A stretch of 64,000 nucleotides of DNA, from assembly GCF_945859685.1 (NCBI RefSeq), contig NC_079148.1:22021946-22085945 (forward strand), given 5' to 3'. Below are positions 33,441 through 45,260 of this stretch, piece by piece; the first letter of the stretch is position 1; each line of letters opens with the position of its first letter. The position numbers and the translations under genes are program-made. The stretch is from Eupeodes corollae. Lineage: Eukaryota; Arthropoda; Insecta; Diptera; Syrphidae. The notes beneath the pieces are model-generated. The model saw only the letters and a program-made list of their open reading frames with translations. It was not told where the DNA came from and did no database searches.

Positions 33441-34344
33441 CCAATTTGGCATTGAGCCTCAAACACACTAGAGAACTGAACTGTCAAAAGTTTAAGAATT
33501 TGTCATCTGTTTTCTACAGAACACAATAAACTTGAAGTTAGCAGCGTTCTGCTTTCTAATCCTATTAGCTCAGTCCTTTTATTCATAGCTCATAGGGGCG
33601 CTCTGAGCTCTGATGAGGCTGAGCTAATTAAGAAATACAATTCTTTTTTTTTTTGACAGCTCATTCCCCTGCTTTTAATTCGCAGTCACTTATAACTGGA
33701 AATTTCATATATGGAGGTGAAATGTCAATTAGAAAACTGTCTTGTGCCTTTAGTTAGATTGGGTACTAGCACTAATCTCGTTTACAATTCCAATTACAGT
33801 TTTCCTCACTTCCCTATTCACTCCTTTAATACAAGTTATCTACTTTACTTTAGCAAAGTGTAAAATGGACGGGTATTAAGCCGGCCGATTATTTTCTAGT
33901 TTGCTGCTGGGGACAGGGAAAGTTTTCCAACCGTTTATTCCGGAGTTACATTTTTCTAGGCCTTCACGGACATTGCTTCTTGCTAATACACAAAGCTTGC
34001 TGCCAGGGGAACAAAGAAATATTAGCCCCGTTTATTCCGATGTCCACTTTTTCTAAGTATTCAAGGTTCGACGGACAAGGCTTAGGCATGTTGCTGTTAG
34101 GGACAGTGAACGTTCCGATATTCCTTCTGCAAGTACTCCGGAAAAGCTTGTCGTCGCGGATAGTGTCCCGATTACAATTCCTTAATCTCTGTTAGAGACT
34201 TGTCTTTATATCCGTATTTTAAACTAGTGTTATCATAATTCTAAGAACTTAACAGTTACAAGAAGTTGATTACAATCTGAGTCTGAAGCCTCTAAACTGT
34301 TTGTTTTAATTTAATAAATATGTTTTAAAACCATGAAAAATGAA
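33441..34344. other. no gene; short local duplication
   Basis: About 33900-34120 holds two partly matching ~105-bp stretches (ccgtttattccg, tttttcta, cacggacattg/gacggacaaggc, ttgctg..gggacag). No domain was recognised in the 71-residue frame at 33980-34195. Confidence 0.4.
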
Positions 34345-34434
34345 TATAAAAATAAACCAGCATGGTGTTCAAATATGCGTTTCGTCCCCATATAATGGTT
34401 GGGCTCATCAGAAGATGACCATTACACCTTGTCT
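34345..34434 (-). ncRNA. possible hammerhead ribozyme (type I-like)
   Basis: The minus strand contains CTGATGA immediately followed by GCCC, an 11-nt loop, GGGGAC and GAAAC. These are the invariant hammerhead core boxes CUGAUGA and GAAA around a short stem II. A GGTGT upstream (about 34430) pairs with ACACC downstream (about 34363), as stem I of a type I hammerhead would. Weak points are a bulged A in stem II, a poor stem I next to the core, and no clear GUH-type cleavage triplet. Penelope-like retroelements and retrozymes are known carriers of such motifs. No Penelope coding sequence was found next to it. Confidence 0.35.
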
Positions 34435-36329
34435 TGAAGCATATTTTCTCGAATAAATCGAGAATCCATATAATATGAGCTACATAGAGCTACTGTGAAT
34501 TATATGGTTGCTACACGTCTCCAGAGAAGACGTTTGTTTCTTTGGGAATGTCCTGCAGCGACGAAGATTCTACCTCAGCCTTCTACAAAAAAGCATCACA
34601 GTTTGACAGTTGGGATGTCAAACTATGTTGACACTTTTGTTCTGCAAGATTAGAAAATACATCATGAACTGTTTAACACTAGAATAACGCATCCAAATTG
34701 TAAAAATGGTCTTGGAAAAAAAGAAAATTAGTGGCAAATTGGACCGATCAAAATATATTAAAAAAATAAATGACAAATATTTGTATGGTATTACTTAAAG
34801 TTCTAAACCTCATTAAAAAAAAATATAACATCATAGCTTTCAAAAAATTTAAGGATAAGGAAATAGGAATGTTTCCACACAATAGAAAGTTTTTTGAGAT
34901 AAATCATTGACTCTTTTCCGCACTCTCAAAAACTACTTAAACAAATTTGATTAAATTTTTTTTTTTTTTTGAAAAGTCAATCAAAACAGGAAAACAATAA
35001 AAGTTTATAAACATTCTTTTGCAAACAACACTGTATTAGGTATATCGATAATGGTACAAGGTCAGTTAGCCTTGTGGCGTCTGTTGTCGTTGTCTTCTTC
35101 GTCATCGTCGATGCGATGCGATGGGCAGTAAAAGAGGAAGAACAAGGATATGTTCTGCTGTCATAATTAAGTCTAAACAAAAAAACAACAAAATACAAAA
35201 ACAAGGAAAAAATAGTATAGGTATAGAATTTGCAGCATCGTTCCTGCTGATGATGATGATGATGATGCGGTAGCTTTAGAACTATGCATCCATCCTAATT
35301 AAGACTGAGAACATAGGCTTCAGCTACTGCTGCTGCTTCTGCTTTTGCTTCGGCTTCTATATGGTGAAGGTTGCCTTATTGTGGCCTCTCTGATGGCTGG
35401 CTATGGGTTGTGATATGATATTGTACATAAGTTTATGTGCACGTGCTAGTTCCTGGGTTGTTCTTCTACTGATACTGGTACTAGGTACCTGCGTAAATTA
35501 TGCTTTTGTTGGAATTTACAACTAGGAATTCATGTCGTAGTCATCGTCATTTTCATCCTCATCCTCATCCTCGTCCTTGTCGTAGTTGTAGTCGTTTTTT
35601 TTTTTGTGGTGGTTTCTGATAGGGTTAATGAGGGAGGAAATACTTTTTAGCATCACTATATACCCATCAGTTTTATGTTGTTTGGAACGAGCTACGACGA
35701 CGACATACAGAAAATGAATAGAAACTTTATGATTATTATTCATCATCATCAAGGTGAATGACAAAATAAACAACCATCCAGCAACAACTACAACAACAAG
35801 ACAAAAAAGTGTCAAAACAAAATTTTGAGGACACTTTAACGAGCTTTTGATGTTGGGCTCGGATTAGGTTTTAATTTTTTTCTTTTTAATTTAAAAGGTG
35901 TGACTGTGACCAGTGATAAAATTTCAAAATATTCATATGTATATGTACATTCGTAGCAACATTATAAGTACCCTTGTATTTATAATCTAGCTATCATCAG
36001 GGATGCGTTATAATTACTTCAAAGCAAAGGATTTTATTTTGTGTCGATGTATAGAGGAGAGTGTTAGATGGTTTTAAAATGAGCTTAAAGGATCGTTTAA
36101 ATGACATAACAAGAAACACACACAAAATACAGATAATTAAACTATAACGCTTTTTCTGAAATACTTTAAAATAATTATAAAAGAGTTAAAAACACTTAAT
36201 AACAATTTTCAACCAAAGTGAAGAGCCAATAATGTAAAAGTTAGAAAACTGTTAAGTATTACACCTTAAGACCAAATTACTTCAAATGAGGGATTCGGAA
36301 TATTAGCACTTTATGTTGGATATCGATCA
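34435..36329. other. no gene; simple-sequence tracts
   Basis: It contains a (GAT)n run at about 35247-35267 and a 'tcatcctcatcctcatcc' run at 35541-35577, plus CTG/CTT-rich sequence (about 35325-35355). The frame at 35522-35815 on the minus strand, ending in Asp/Glu repeats, is a translation of these microsatellites rather than a supported gene. Confidence 0.5.
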
Positions 36330-37300
36330 AGTCTTTTCTCTGATTTTTCAATTCGTACAACAAAGCTGCTGGAGCGGATGGCATCGCTGCCGAATTATTT
36401 GAAGAAGCAGGCGATAACTTGGTAAATATGTACGAAAATATGGTCAGAAGTAAGCAATCGATGAGGAAAATCAAAACTTGCGACAACTTCAGAGGAATGA
36501 GTCTCCCTAACATAGCCTGAAAGATCCTTTATGCAGCATTATGTGAGTACCTGGGACCGTCTGTTAACAACCTGAGAGGAACATATCAGTGTAGCCAGAA
36601 AAGTCCACCCACCATTGACCAAATATTCACATTACCGTAGAACTTGGAAAAAACCTATCAACTTCAAATCTATACAGAGTAACCAATGTCTAGTTTCTGG
36701 CATCCTAGTCAAACTAGTCCGTTTGTGCAGAATGACTATGGGAAATGCAACCAGCTCTATCAAGGTTGGAAAAGATCTCACCAAAGCTTTTTATGTTAAA
36801 AAAGGATTTAGGCAAGATGAGGCACTTTTATACAACTTCTTCAACATCGTTCTTGAAAGAATTGTGAAAAACTCAATCGTCGACACTAGAGGCAAAATTT
36901 TTCAAAGGTTTGTCTAGTTACTCAAATACTCCAATGACATAATTGGAAAATCAAAAGTAATGCCAAAGGCGTGTTTTTAAGCATTACGACGAAAGAGGAG
37001 ACGATGGGTTTATTGGTAAATGAGGCCAAGACCAATCATATGCTGTCATCCAGAAAGGACATTGGAAGTCTTGGACAAAATTTCCAAATGGACAGCTATA
37101 ACTAGGCGGCACTATAAATTCAGTAAATGGCACAAGCACAGAAATCAAACGAATAACAACTCTTGCAAATCGGTGTTTGATTCGAGCAACTAAAGTCACC
37201 ATATATAAGATACTCATCATGGTTCGCAGATATGGCTATGAGGTATAGACCGTGTCAAGGCAAGATGTGAAAGTCTAAAGATTATTGAAGACAAAAATTC
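36330..37300 (+). pseudogene. RTE-type LINE reverse transcriptase, left part of a split element
   Basis: In order and across frames: AAGADGIAAELFEEAGDNLV (about 36365), CDNFRGMSLPNIA (about 36480), YQCSQKS..TIDQIFTL (about 36590), VRLCRMTMGNATSSIKVGKDLTKAF (about 36715-36790), KKGFRQDEALLYNFFNIVLERIV (about 36800-36860), MGLLVNEAKTNHMLSSRKDIGSL (about 37005-37070) and the late RT segment near 37190-37300. This is the standard order of RTE-clade RT. The region that should hold the YADD active-site box (about 36920-36960) is degraded. The continuation is found at 39251-39460. Confidence 0.8.
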
Positions 37301-39106
37301 TTTGTGTGGTTTTTAGTCCTGTCTGTCGTTTTTATTCCAAAAGCTGGAAAATCCAGCCACGTTAACCCTAAGGACCTAAGACCCATCAGCTTATCATCAT
37401 TCCTTCTCAAAACTTTTGAACGTTTGATCAACATTAACTTAAGGGCAAGTATTGATAAGTCCCTCCTTTCAAAGGCTCAACACGCCTACAACAAAGGGAA
37501 ATCAGTTGAAACGGCTATACACAGTATAGTACGTACAATCGAAGTTAGTTGCCTTCTTAGATATAGAAGGTGCATTTAACAATGTCGAAAAATCTGCAAT
37601 TGCACGTGTATTGTCATCTCTGAAGGTAGATAAGTCGATCAGCGAATTGATTAATCAGATGCTGATAAGCAGGATTATCAATTCAAAACTGGGCGATTTT
37701 ACTGCACAAAGGCGTGTCAGCAGAGGTACGCCACAAGGTGGTGTCCTATCCCCTCTATATTATAGTAAATACTTGGGTCTCATTTTGGATAAGAAATTAA
37801 GTTGGAAACCTAATATTTATGAGAGAATAAACAAGGCCACAGTAGCCCTGTTCTCCTGTAAAAAGGCCATTGTTAATAAATGGGGACTACAGCCCCGCAT
37901 TACACACTGGCTATATATCTCGGTCATAAGGCCTTTCCTTACCTAGGGAGTAGCGGTATGGTGGACGGCGCTAAATATAGCGACCAATCGCGATAAACTC
38001 AGCAAATTCCAACAAACAGCCTGCCTGTGTATGGGAAGAGCAATTCGATCTACCCCCTCTGCCTCACTTCATGTTCTGTTCTATCCAATAACGCAGGACA
38101 TTTTCAGCAAACAAATGGCTGCTAATACAGCCATACGGCTTCAAGCCTCCTCTCTGTGGATCAATAATGGAATTGGCCACACCACTATTTTGAACTCGTT
38201 CGGAACTATAAACGGTAATATTGACTACACCATACCCCATCCTCAGTTTAATAACTATAGCTTCAAAGTGACTATACCTCCCAGGTCTTCTTGGGAGAAT
38301 ACATAATTTTTGAACGATGATCCTATAAACTTTTATACAGACGGATCAAAAACGGAGGATTTGGTTGGTGGAGGCGTATACTCAGATAGACTAAACTTAA
38401 GTCTCTCCTTTCGTCTACCCGATCATTGTAGCGTGTTCCAAGCTGAGATCCTGGCTATAAAAGAAGTCCTATCATGGCTTAGAGAAAACGTTATATCAAC
38501 TAACGATACACGCATCTTCTCGGATAGCCAAGCTGCGTTAAAGTCCCTAGAATCTGTCTCCACTAACTCACTAACAGCCCTAAATTGTCGATCATCTCTT
38601 ACGGAGATGGCTACACAGTTCAACATTCACCTTTTCTGGGTTCCGGGCCATAGAGACATTCCAGGAAATTGCAAAGCTGACGAACTCGCAAAAGCGGAAC
38701 AACTTTACCTTTGTTGGCTCACAATGCTAGTATAGGTATCCCCTTAGCTACATGTAAACTCATGTTTAAACAAGATACCATAGAGAAAACAAACTTCAGG
38801 TGAAAAAACACCACCATCTGTTTAGCGACTAAACTAATTTGGCCGAATCTTAGCGCCAGGCGCTCAAAACCATTAATCTCTCTGAATAGATTGCGAATTA
38901 GCTACGTTATTGTTGTCCTGACTGGACACTGCTTGATAGGAAGGCATGCTATTCGACTTGGAGCCCCTCCAAATGATTTTTGTAGAAGTTGCATGGACGA
39001 GGAGGAGGAAGAGACAATCTCTCATCTTCTGTCGTATGTCCTGCCTTATCACAAAGACGTAGAATCCACCTTGGAGACAACTACTTCAACGATACCAGCG
39101 ATCTAA
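37301..39106 (+). pseudogene. Loa-type LINE polyprotein remnant (RT and RNase H)
   Basis: The RT part runs to about 37540, shifts frame, and continues with FLDIEGAFNNVEKSA (first RT catalytic block) and RGTPQGGVLSPLY. At about 37758 it jumps directly to YSKYLGLILDKKLSW, so the segment with the YADD box is deleted. The thumb and connection follow (WGLQPRITHWLYISVIRP, GRAIRSTPSASLHVL). The RNase H frame at 38310-38735 keeps all key residues: FYTDGSKTE, SVFQAEILAI, IFSDSQAALK and WVPGHRDIPGNCKADELAK. A Cys-containing tail FCRSCMDEEEEETISHLL follows at about 38980. RT activity must be lost, while RNase H looks intact at these positions. Confidence 0.85.
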
Positions 39107-39250
39107 AAAATTTTGTCTCCTACGCTACATTCGGAGCTCCAATTGGTTCGACGAGTTAAGCTGATCAACTGATCCATGTGGTATCACAACCGACCATACT
39201 TTGGTCTAAGTGTGTTCCAACCAACAGCCACTTTAACCCAACCTAACCTA
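37301..39250 (+). mobile_element. Loa-type LINE inserted in the RTE element
   Basis: The coding remnant begins VVFIPKAGKSSHVNPKDLRPISLSSF (RT fingers) and ends with the 3' tail containing 'catgtggtatcacaac' and 'cagccactttaacccaacctaacct'. RTE sequence lies on both sides and is colinear, so this LINE inserted into an older RTE copy. It is 5'-truncated. Confidence 0.8.
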
Positions 39251-39460
39251 GTGCCATCTGCATAGATGGGGAGTAGACGAAAAGATACAACGGCCAACTG
39301 TACGTTTTGTATAGCGACAGATCTACTCAAAAGAGTCCACCGACTTAAAAAGATGGGAGCGAATAGACATAAAAGCTCCAGGCGAGAAGGTATTCAAATC
39401 TAATCCCAAGGAACAGCGTTTCAAAGGAAGATCCTGACTCTGGTCTCACACGCAGATTAC
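39251..39460 (+). pseudogene. RTE-type LINE C-terminal part, right half of the split element
   Basis: The translation gives CIDGEWRRRYNGQLYVLY, then a run resembling RLKKMGANRHKSSRREG in broken frames. RTE polypeptides typically end with GEWRxRxNxELY...W.GHVxRM. It resumes where the piece ending at 37300 stops. Confidence 0.7.
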
Positions 39461-39467
39461 AGACATT

Positions 39468-40135
39468 TTATACTTTTGAAAATTTGTATATCATAAAGAG
39501 ATAAAGAGATATATAATTGATATCTAAGATAAAGAGTAGAGTTCCTAAATTACTACCCTGGGGAACTCCTGATCTGGCAATGTGGGAGAAATAACTTCTG
39601 AATTTAAAAACATATCTTGAAGATAAGAAGAAATTCTTAATATGAATCGAGGAGGAAACCCTCAAAAGCTTAAGAATAATGAGTTATGTTTTCACATAAA
39701 ACCATGTTGTCAATTACATTAAATATTTTTGCAGTTAGAAGTTATATTATCACAAGCAACTAGTTCAAACAGATTAGAAATATAGGGCAGTTTTGATATT
39801 GGCCTGCAATTACTAATGTCAGACTTATTACTTTTTTAATGACAAGTGTCATAAATGCATTCATCCTTTTGGTTGCGAATTAACCTCAGCTTAGAGATGC
39901 GAATGTTAATATACAAAGAAGGGGAGATGCTAATCCTTTCTTTTTTTTTGTAGACAATTTCAGGACTTATTATTGGTCCAGAGGAATAGTCATCTTTAAG
40001 TAAGGAGAACTAATATTGTCTTTGGTAATTTAAAAATTATTTAATAGTCTGGTTAAAGTCTCTCAAGAATAATTTCTCATTTTTTTGTATAAGACCTTTA
40101 ATGGAAGAATTGCTAATAGTTTTCAGCAAGCGTAT
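39468..40135 (-). pseudogene. Jockey-like LINE reverse-transcriptase fragment
   Basis: On the minus strand, reading from about 39830: KSDISNCRPISKLPYISNLFELV (RT fingers), QHGFM, a degraded middle, YFSHIARSGVPQGSNLGTLLFIL (about 39590-39520), then loss of the frame. Several stops are present. It may be cognate to the Jockey piece at 44010-45260. Confidence 0.7.
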
Positions 40136-41937
40136 TTTTCTTCCTTAATACGAGTATTTTGCACTATCCATCTTTGATTATTACAATAAGTTTTGACCTA
40201 CATTTAATCTATTCTAAGCTCTTTGGTCATTTTTATTGTAGGAACACCTTTTATGTGCCTATCCCCCTTTTAATCTTAATTGATATTACAAACCCTCATA
40301 TGTATGTAAAGAAAAATGATATTTATTTCAATATCCAATTTCTCCATATTGACATCACATACAGTTATTTTATGTCCAAACTAAGTAAATAATATATCAT
40401 ATTTACGCAATTAAATTATACTCAAACAACGAGGTTATAATAATAGTTGCAATATCTTATTTCTATTTCAATTGACTTTAGTTGAGATAGCGTCATTGGA
40501 GGCAATGAAACCTTTTGAAGAACACCTTGTGCTGAAACTTATGCCATTAACTAAAAAGATGAACAAATTAATAGAAGTTCTCTATTATTTGAAATTTAAT
40601 TTATAGGAACCGGGTTATCATTTTCAAATAATTCAATTTTTTTTTGATAGCGCAATTCGCAAAAGATCTTAAAATAGACAATCAAGTATTGTTACGTTTT
40701 TTAAATACTAATAAAAGAAGAAAAACAAATTGCTCCCATCCATATGTCGGAAATTTGCGTATCTTCTTTTTGATTTTGCTGTGATGATAATTTTGTTTTC
40801 TTTTTTGTTGTTTGTTTTCAGCGGGAAATTGCTTTAAGCTTTGTTTATTCTCTAAATCGAACAGAACAAAATTTAATTAAAATTTTTCAAATATAGCTTT
40901 AAATTAGATTTGAATTGTCCACAATTATTTGTTTTAAATATGTATATACGAGTATTAATATGTTTATACGATACAAATTATTATCATTATTTTAATTATT
41001 GCATCACGTTTTCATTTTTGTCCTGAAACCGCACACAAAACAAACCAATAAAAAAAAATAGTACGTATACGCCACAGTATTTTGTCAATGAAGTGATTAA
41101 GAAAAAAAAATAATCAATATTTAATCAGTGTTTTGTTATTTCCGTTTTATTTTTTGAAAACAAATAGATGATTAAGTAACAATTTTACAAATATGTTACA
41201 TATAACGTAATGTTGTGTAGGGTATGTAACATATGTATGTATAAAATAGATTGGGATAGAATGAGTTAATTAGAAAACTATTGATGCAAAAATCAAATGG
41301 CTAAATAATGGAAAACAACTTGCACCAGCTATGGCCCATAATTAAAAGTATACACATGTATATTTTTTTTTTTAAACATAAAACTATGAAATTCCAATGA
41401 ATATTATTATGTTTTTGGATGAGATGGGCTGAAAAAACACGCAAAAGGTCATCATAAATAAACTTCAGTAAACAGAAATGGGAAAAAATTAATACTAATA
41501 AAAAAAAAAGAAACGTAAAATATTTTCCGAATTCTTTTAGAAAATAAATAACAGCTTGAATTCCAATAAAATAATTTATTAGAAGTATTTGAAAAACTAA
41601 CTTAATATTACTACAAATGATGTTCTTCAAAAAATCTAAAAATATTAATTTACACTTTTAGGAACTATGCAGGAAGTTAACTGCTTAGCAGAATTTTTAA
41701 AAATGTATCAAGCAATTGAAATTTCAAACAATATCATCGGCTAAGCTTAAGTTTAAGAAGTTTAAAAAAAAAGCAGTGGCAACTGTTTTAAAATAATTGG
41801 TTAAAAACAAATGTTGCTGACATAAATTTTAGTTAAATGTTTGTGATTTGAAGACCAAATTAATTCCACTAACCTTTTTTGGATTTCAACAAAACCAGTG
41901 GCACTGGTGGAGAAATGTATGCTGTTGAGAGGTATTA
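40136..41937. other. no recognisable feature
   Basis: AT-rich DNA with homopolymer runs. Frames at 40159-40392 and 41301-41630 are hydrophobic by base composition and have no recognised domain. Confidence 0.5.
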
Positions 41938-42201
41938 AACAAAATATATATTAGTTGGCGCAACAGTCCGTTAAGAACTAGGGCCTAGTAACTTACAACT
42001 CGCAACCATTAATGTGTGCGAGTAATGTTGGCAGAGAAGGAAGGGACCTACAGTTTTCATGAAAAGAATTACCCTTGGAGAATTTGTCAATTCTTCGCAA
42101 GAGGCAGTACCCGTGAAAAAGACTTTGGATGACATAGGCAGGGATCGAATCCAAGACCTCTGGCATGACAGTCCAACGCACTAACCACGATGCCACGGGC
42201 A
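41938..42201 (-). mobile_element. tRNA-derived SINE with 13-bp target duplication
   Basis: It is flanked by TTGAGAGGTATTA at 41925-41937 and 42202-42214. The minus-strand head is 'cccgtggcatcgtggttagt' with a B box in 'ttggattcgatccctgcc'. The 3' end gcgccaactaatatata is adjacent to the duplication. It inserted right at the left margin of the satellite array. Confidence 0.92.
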
Positions 42202-42215
42202 TTGAGAGGTATTAG

Positions 42216-43780
42216 TGATATTCGTCATTCAAGAACAACTAAGAACGTTGGTACTGTAGCCCGTAGAATTGAAGAAAACTTGGCTTTTTCACTCAAGAAC
42301 AACTGAGAACATTGGTATTGCAGCCCGTAGAATTGAAGAAAACTCGGCTTTTTCGATCTTTTCACTTATTCATTTCAAAAATGATATTAAATCGAAAACG
42401 TGTGCGTCGCTCAAGAACAACTGACAACATTGGTACTGTAGCCCGTGTAATTGAAGAAAACTCGGCTTTATCGCTCAAGAACAACTGAGAACATTGGTAC
42501 TGTAGCCGATAGAATTGAAGGAAACTCGGCTTTTTGGCTCAAAAACAACTGATAACATTGGTTCTGTAGCCCGTAGAATTGAAAAAACTCGGCTTTTTCG
42601 CTCAAGAACAACTGAGAACATTGGTATTGCAGCCCGTAGAATTGAAGAAAACTCGGCTTTTTCGATCTTTTCACTTATTCATTTCAAAAATGATATTAAA
42701 TCGAAAACGTGTGCGTCGCTCAAGAACAACTGACAACATTGGTACTGTAGCCCGTAGAATTGAAGAAAACTTGCCTTTTTCGATCTTTTCACTCATTTAT
42801 TCCACAAACGATATTAAATCGAAAATGTGTGCGTCGCTCAAGAACAACTCAGAACATTGGTTCTGTAGCCCGTAGAATTGAATAAATTTCGGCTTTTTCG
42901 CTCAAGAACAACTGAGAACATTGGTACTGTAGCCCGTAGAATTGAAGAAAACTCGGCTTTTTCGATCTTTTAACTCATTCATTCCACAAATGATATTAAA
43001 TCGAAGACGTGTGCGTCGCTCAAGAACAACTGAGAACATTGGTACTGTAGCCCGTAGAATTGAAGAAAACTCGGCTTTTTCGATCAAGAACAACTGAGAA
43101 CATTGGTGCTGTAGCCCGTAGAATTGAAGAAAACTGGGCTTTATCGATGAAGAACAACTGAGAACATTAGTACTGTAGCCCGTAGAATTGAAGAAAACTC
43201 GGCTTTATCGATGAAGAACAACTGAGAACATTTCGCTGAAGAACAACTGAGAACATTGGTCCTGTAGCCCGTAGAATTGAAGAAAACTCGACTTTTTCGA
43301 TCTTTTCACTCATTAATTCCACAAATGATATTAAATCGAAAACGTGTGCGTCGCTCAAGAACAGCTGAGAACATTGGTACTGTAGCCCGTAGAATTGAAG
43401 AAAACTCGGCTTTATCGCTCAAGAACAACTGAGAATATTGGTACTGAAGCCCGTAGAATTGAAGAAAACTCGGCTTTTTCGCTCAAGAACAACTGAGAAC
43501 ATTAGTACTGTAGCCCGTAGAATTGAAGAAAACTTGGCTTTTTCGATGTTTTCACTTATTAATTTCACAAATGATATTAAATCGAAAACGTGTGCGTCGC
43601 TCAAGAACAACTGAGAACATTGGTTCGGTAGCACGTAGAATTGAAGAAAACTCGGCTGGTTTTTTCGCTCAAGAACAACTGAGAATATTGGTACTGTAGC
43701 CCGTAGAATTGATGAAAACTCAGCTTTTTCGATTCTTAGTCAATCTTTTGAATCGTTCATTCCACAAATGATATTACAAC
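42216..43780 (+). repeat. composite satellite array of two alternating units (64 and ~54 bp)
   Basis: Unit A (64 bp) begins 'ctcaagaacaactgagaac' and ends 'aactcggctttttcg'. About 19 copies are present, one of them cut short near 43219-43240. Unit B (about 54 bp, 'atcttttcactcattcatt' to 'aaacgtgtgcgtcg') occurs six times in full (for example 42358, 42662, 42780, 42960, 43303, 43549), plus a terminal degenerate copy. The pattern is one to several A units followed by B. In one frame B-to-A reads KRVRRSRTTENIGTVARRIEENSAFS, resembling the mariner transposase linker. Because unit lengths are not multiples of three, no long frame is kept. The short ORFs here are artefacts of the array. Confidence 0.9.
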
Positions 43781-44009
43781 ATATTTTTAATAAAGAACAA
43801 TGGATCATGAGCAAGGTCGCTATCTCTTTTAAAATGCATTAATAGGCACATGCTTACAGGATACGGTTTAGTTTTTCTTTTTCTGGGTCGACAGCTATAG
43901 ACACATTTTTCGGACACTAGGATTAAGTTGGAAAAATAACATAGCAGAATAAAGTTCGTCACATTGCCTTTCGATACTGAGAATAAAATTTAAAACGTCT
44001 CCAAATTTT

Positions 44010-45260
44010 TAAATGCAACAAACTCACATAAGTTTAATTTTTCAAGAATGCAAAACAAGGATGTTTGTTGAAAGGCTTATTTCTACAAAATCTAATTCTA
44101 TGGCAGTGGATGATTTCCATCTAGTTTTCATCAAAGCTGTACTTCCAATCATTCTTTTTTTTGTAACACATACAAAGAACACAATTCTAATGACTTGAAA
44201 CTAGCCAAGGTAGTGAAAATTGTTTAAATTAAGTCCCATCTTCAAAAAACAAATCAGACATCAAAACATTCTTAGGCTTATTCCATCCTATCTTCGTCCT
44301 AAAAACAGCTGCATAATGGAAATAATAAACGTCGTGAAAGAAATAAGACAGGCCATGGACATTGATATAGTTACTATTCTCGTGCTGCTCGACTTTTCTT
44401 AGGCTTTTGACACCTTAGACCACAAACTCTTGACTAAGTACGAGTATAACTTTTAACCTTGATCTGCTAATTTAATTATATCATACATTGCAAACAGAAA
44501 ACAAGCTGTTTTTGTAGGAAACAGATGCTCGAGTTTTCTTCTCACAATTAAAAGTGTTCCACAAGGCTCTATTATTGGACCTTTACTTTTTTCCCTTGGT
44601 ATGAACGAGTTTCAAAGGCAAAGAACAAATTCTTCTATTCACATGTATGCTGACGATGTCCAATTATTCAAAAGCTGTTCCTTCGGACTTATTGAAAACT
44701 GCGTAAGTTCTATTGAATCTTATCTGCAAAATATCTATAGTTGGTCTAGAACCAATTTTATAATATAATATTTAATGGCTCTGTAATTGAATACGTGCAA
44801 ACTGTCAAAATCTTTTAAGTGACATTTAAAACGCATCATAACTAGGACACTCATATCAACTACGCCGTAGGCAAAAATTACGCCGATTCAAACTCGCCTC
44901 TTGATAGCGAAAACCCAATTCTGACTTATGGATTTGAGATATTTTCCAAATGTGGTGCTAACAACAGACGTTACGTTTAACAACACTGTACGCTATGTTT
45001 TTGGTTTAAGGAGTTACCCTCCCGTCTTTTCTTACTCAAGGCGGATTAAAAATGTTACTTTTGTCAACATTCCCTGCTGAAGAACCCCTATACTATCAAT
45101 CAATTGATCAATTGAATTCTTTAGCCCTTTTTTAAACTTGAAATTAAATTCAACAATTTTCGTTTCGTGTCTTCTGCGTAGGTCATCTAATTTCTCATGT
45201 TTTTTGGCATTTCAAATTTAGTCTGACACAACGCATTCTTATTGAAAATCTTGAAGGTTA
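44010..45260 (+). pseudogene. Jockey-like LINE reverse transcriptase and 3' part
   Basis: The order is: RPKNSCIMEIINVVKEIRQAM (about 44300), LVLLDFS.AFDTLDHKLLTK (first RT catalytic block, about 44380-44430, interrupted by a stop), SYIANRKQAVFVGNRCSS (about 44480), SVPQGSIIGPLLFSLGMNE (about 44545-44610), and SSIHMYADDVQLFKSCS with the active-site YADD (about 44635-44690). A gap follows, then TYG and LNNTVRYVFGLRSYPPVF near 44970-45030, the usual tail region. Stops at several points show it is dead, but the YADD block is well preserved. Confidence 0.85.

Noticed and set aside
34520..34580. Second hammerhead-like hairpin upstream of the candidate ribozyme
   Set aside because: A GTCT/AGAC stem is present, but neither CTGATGA nor GAAA flanks it.
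35522..35815. 97-residue minus-strand frame ending in Asp/Glu repeats
   Set aside because: It translates trinucleotide and hexanucleotide microsatellites and has no domain or splice context.
42216..43780. CRISPR-like look: regular repeats with alternating segments
   Set aside because: The repeats are 64 and 54 bp, adjacent without unique spacers, and the surrounding DNA is eukaryotic with nuclear transposons. It is a satellite.
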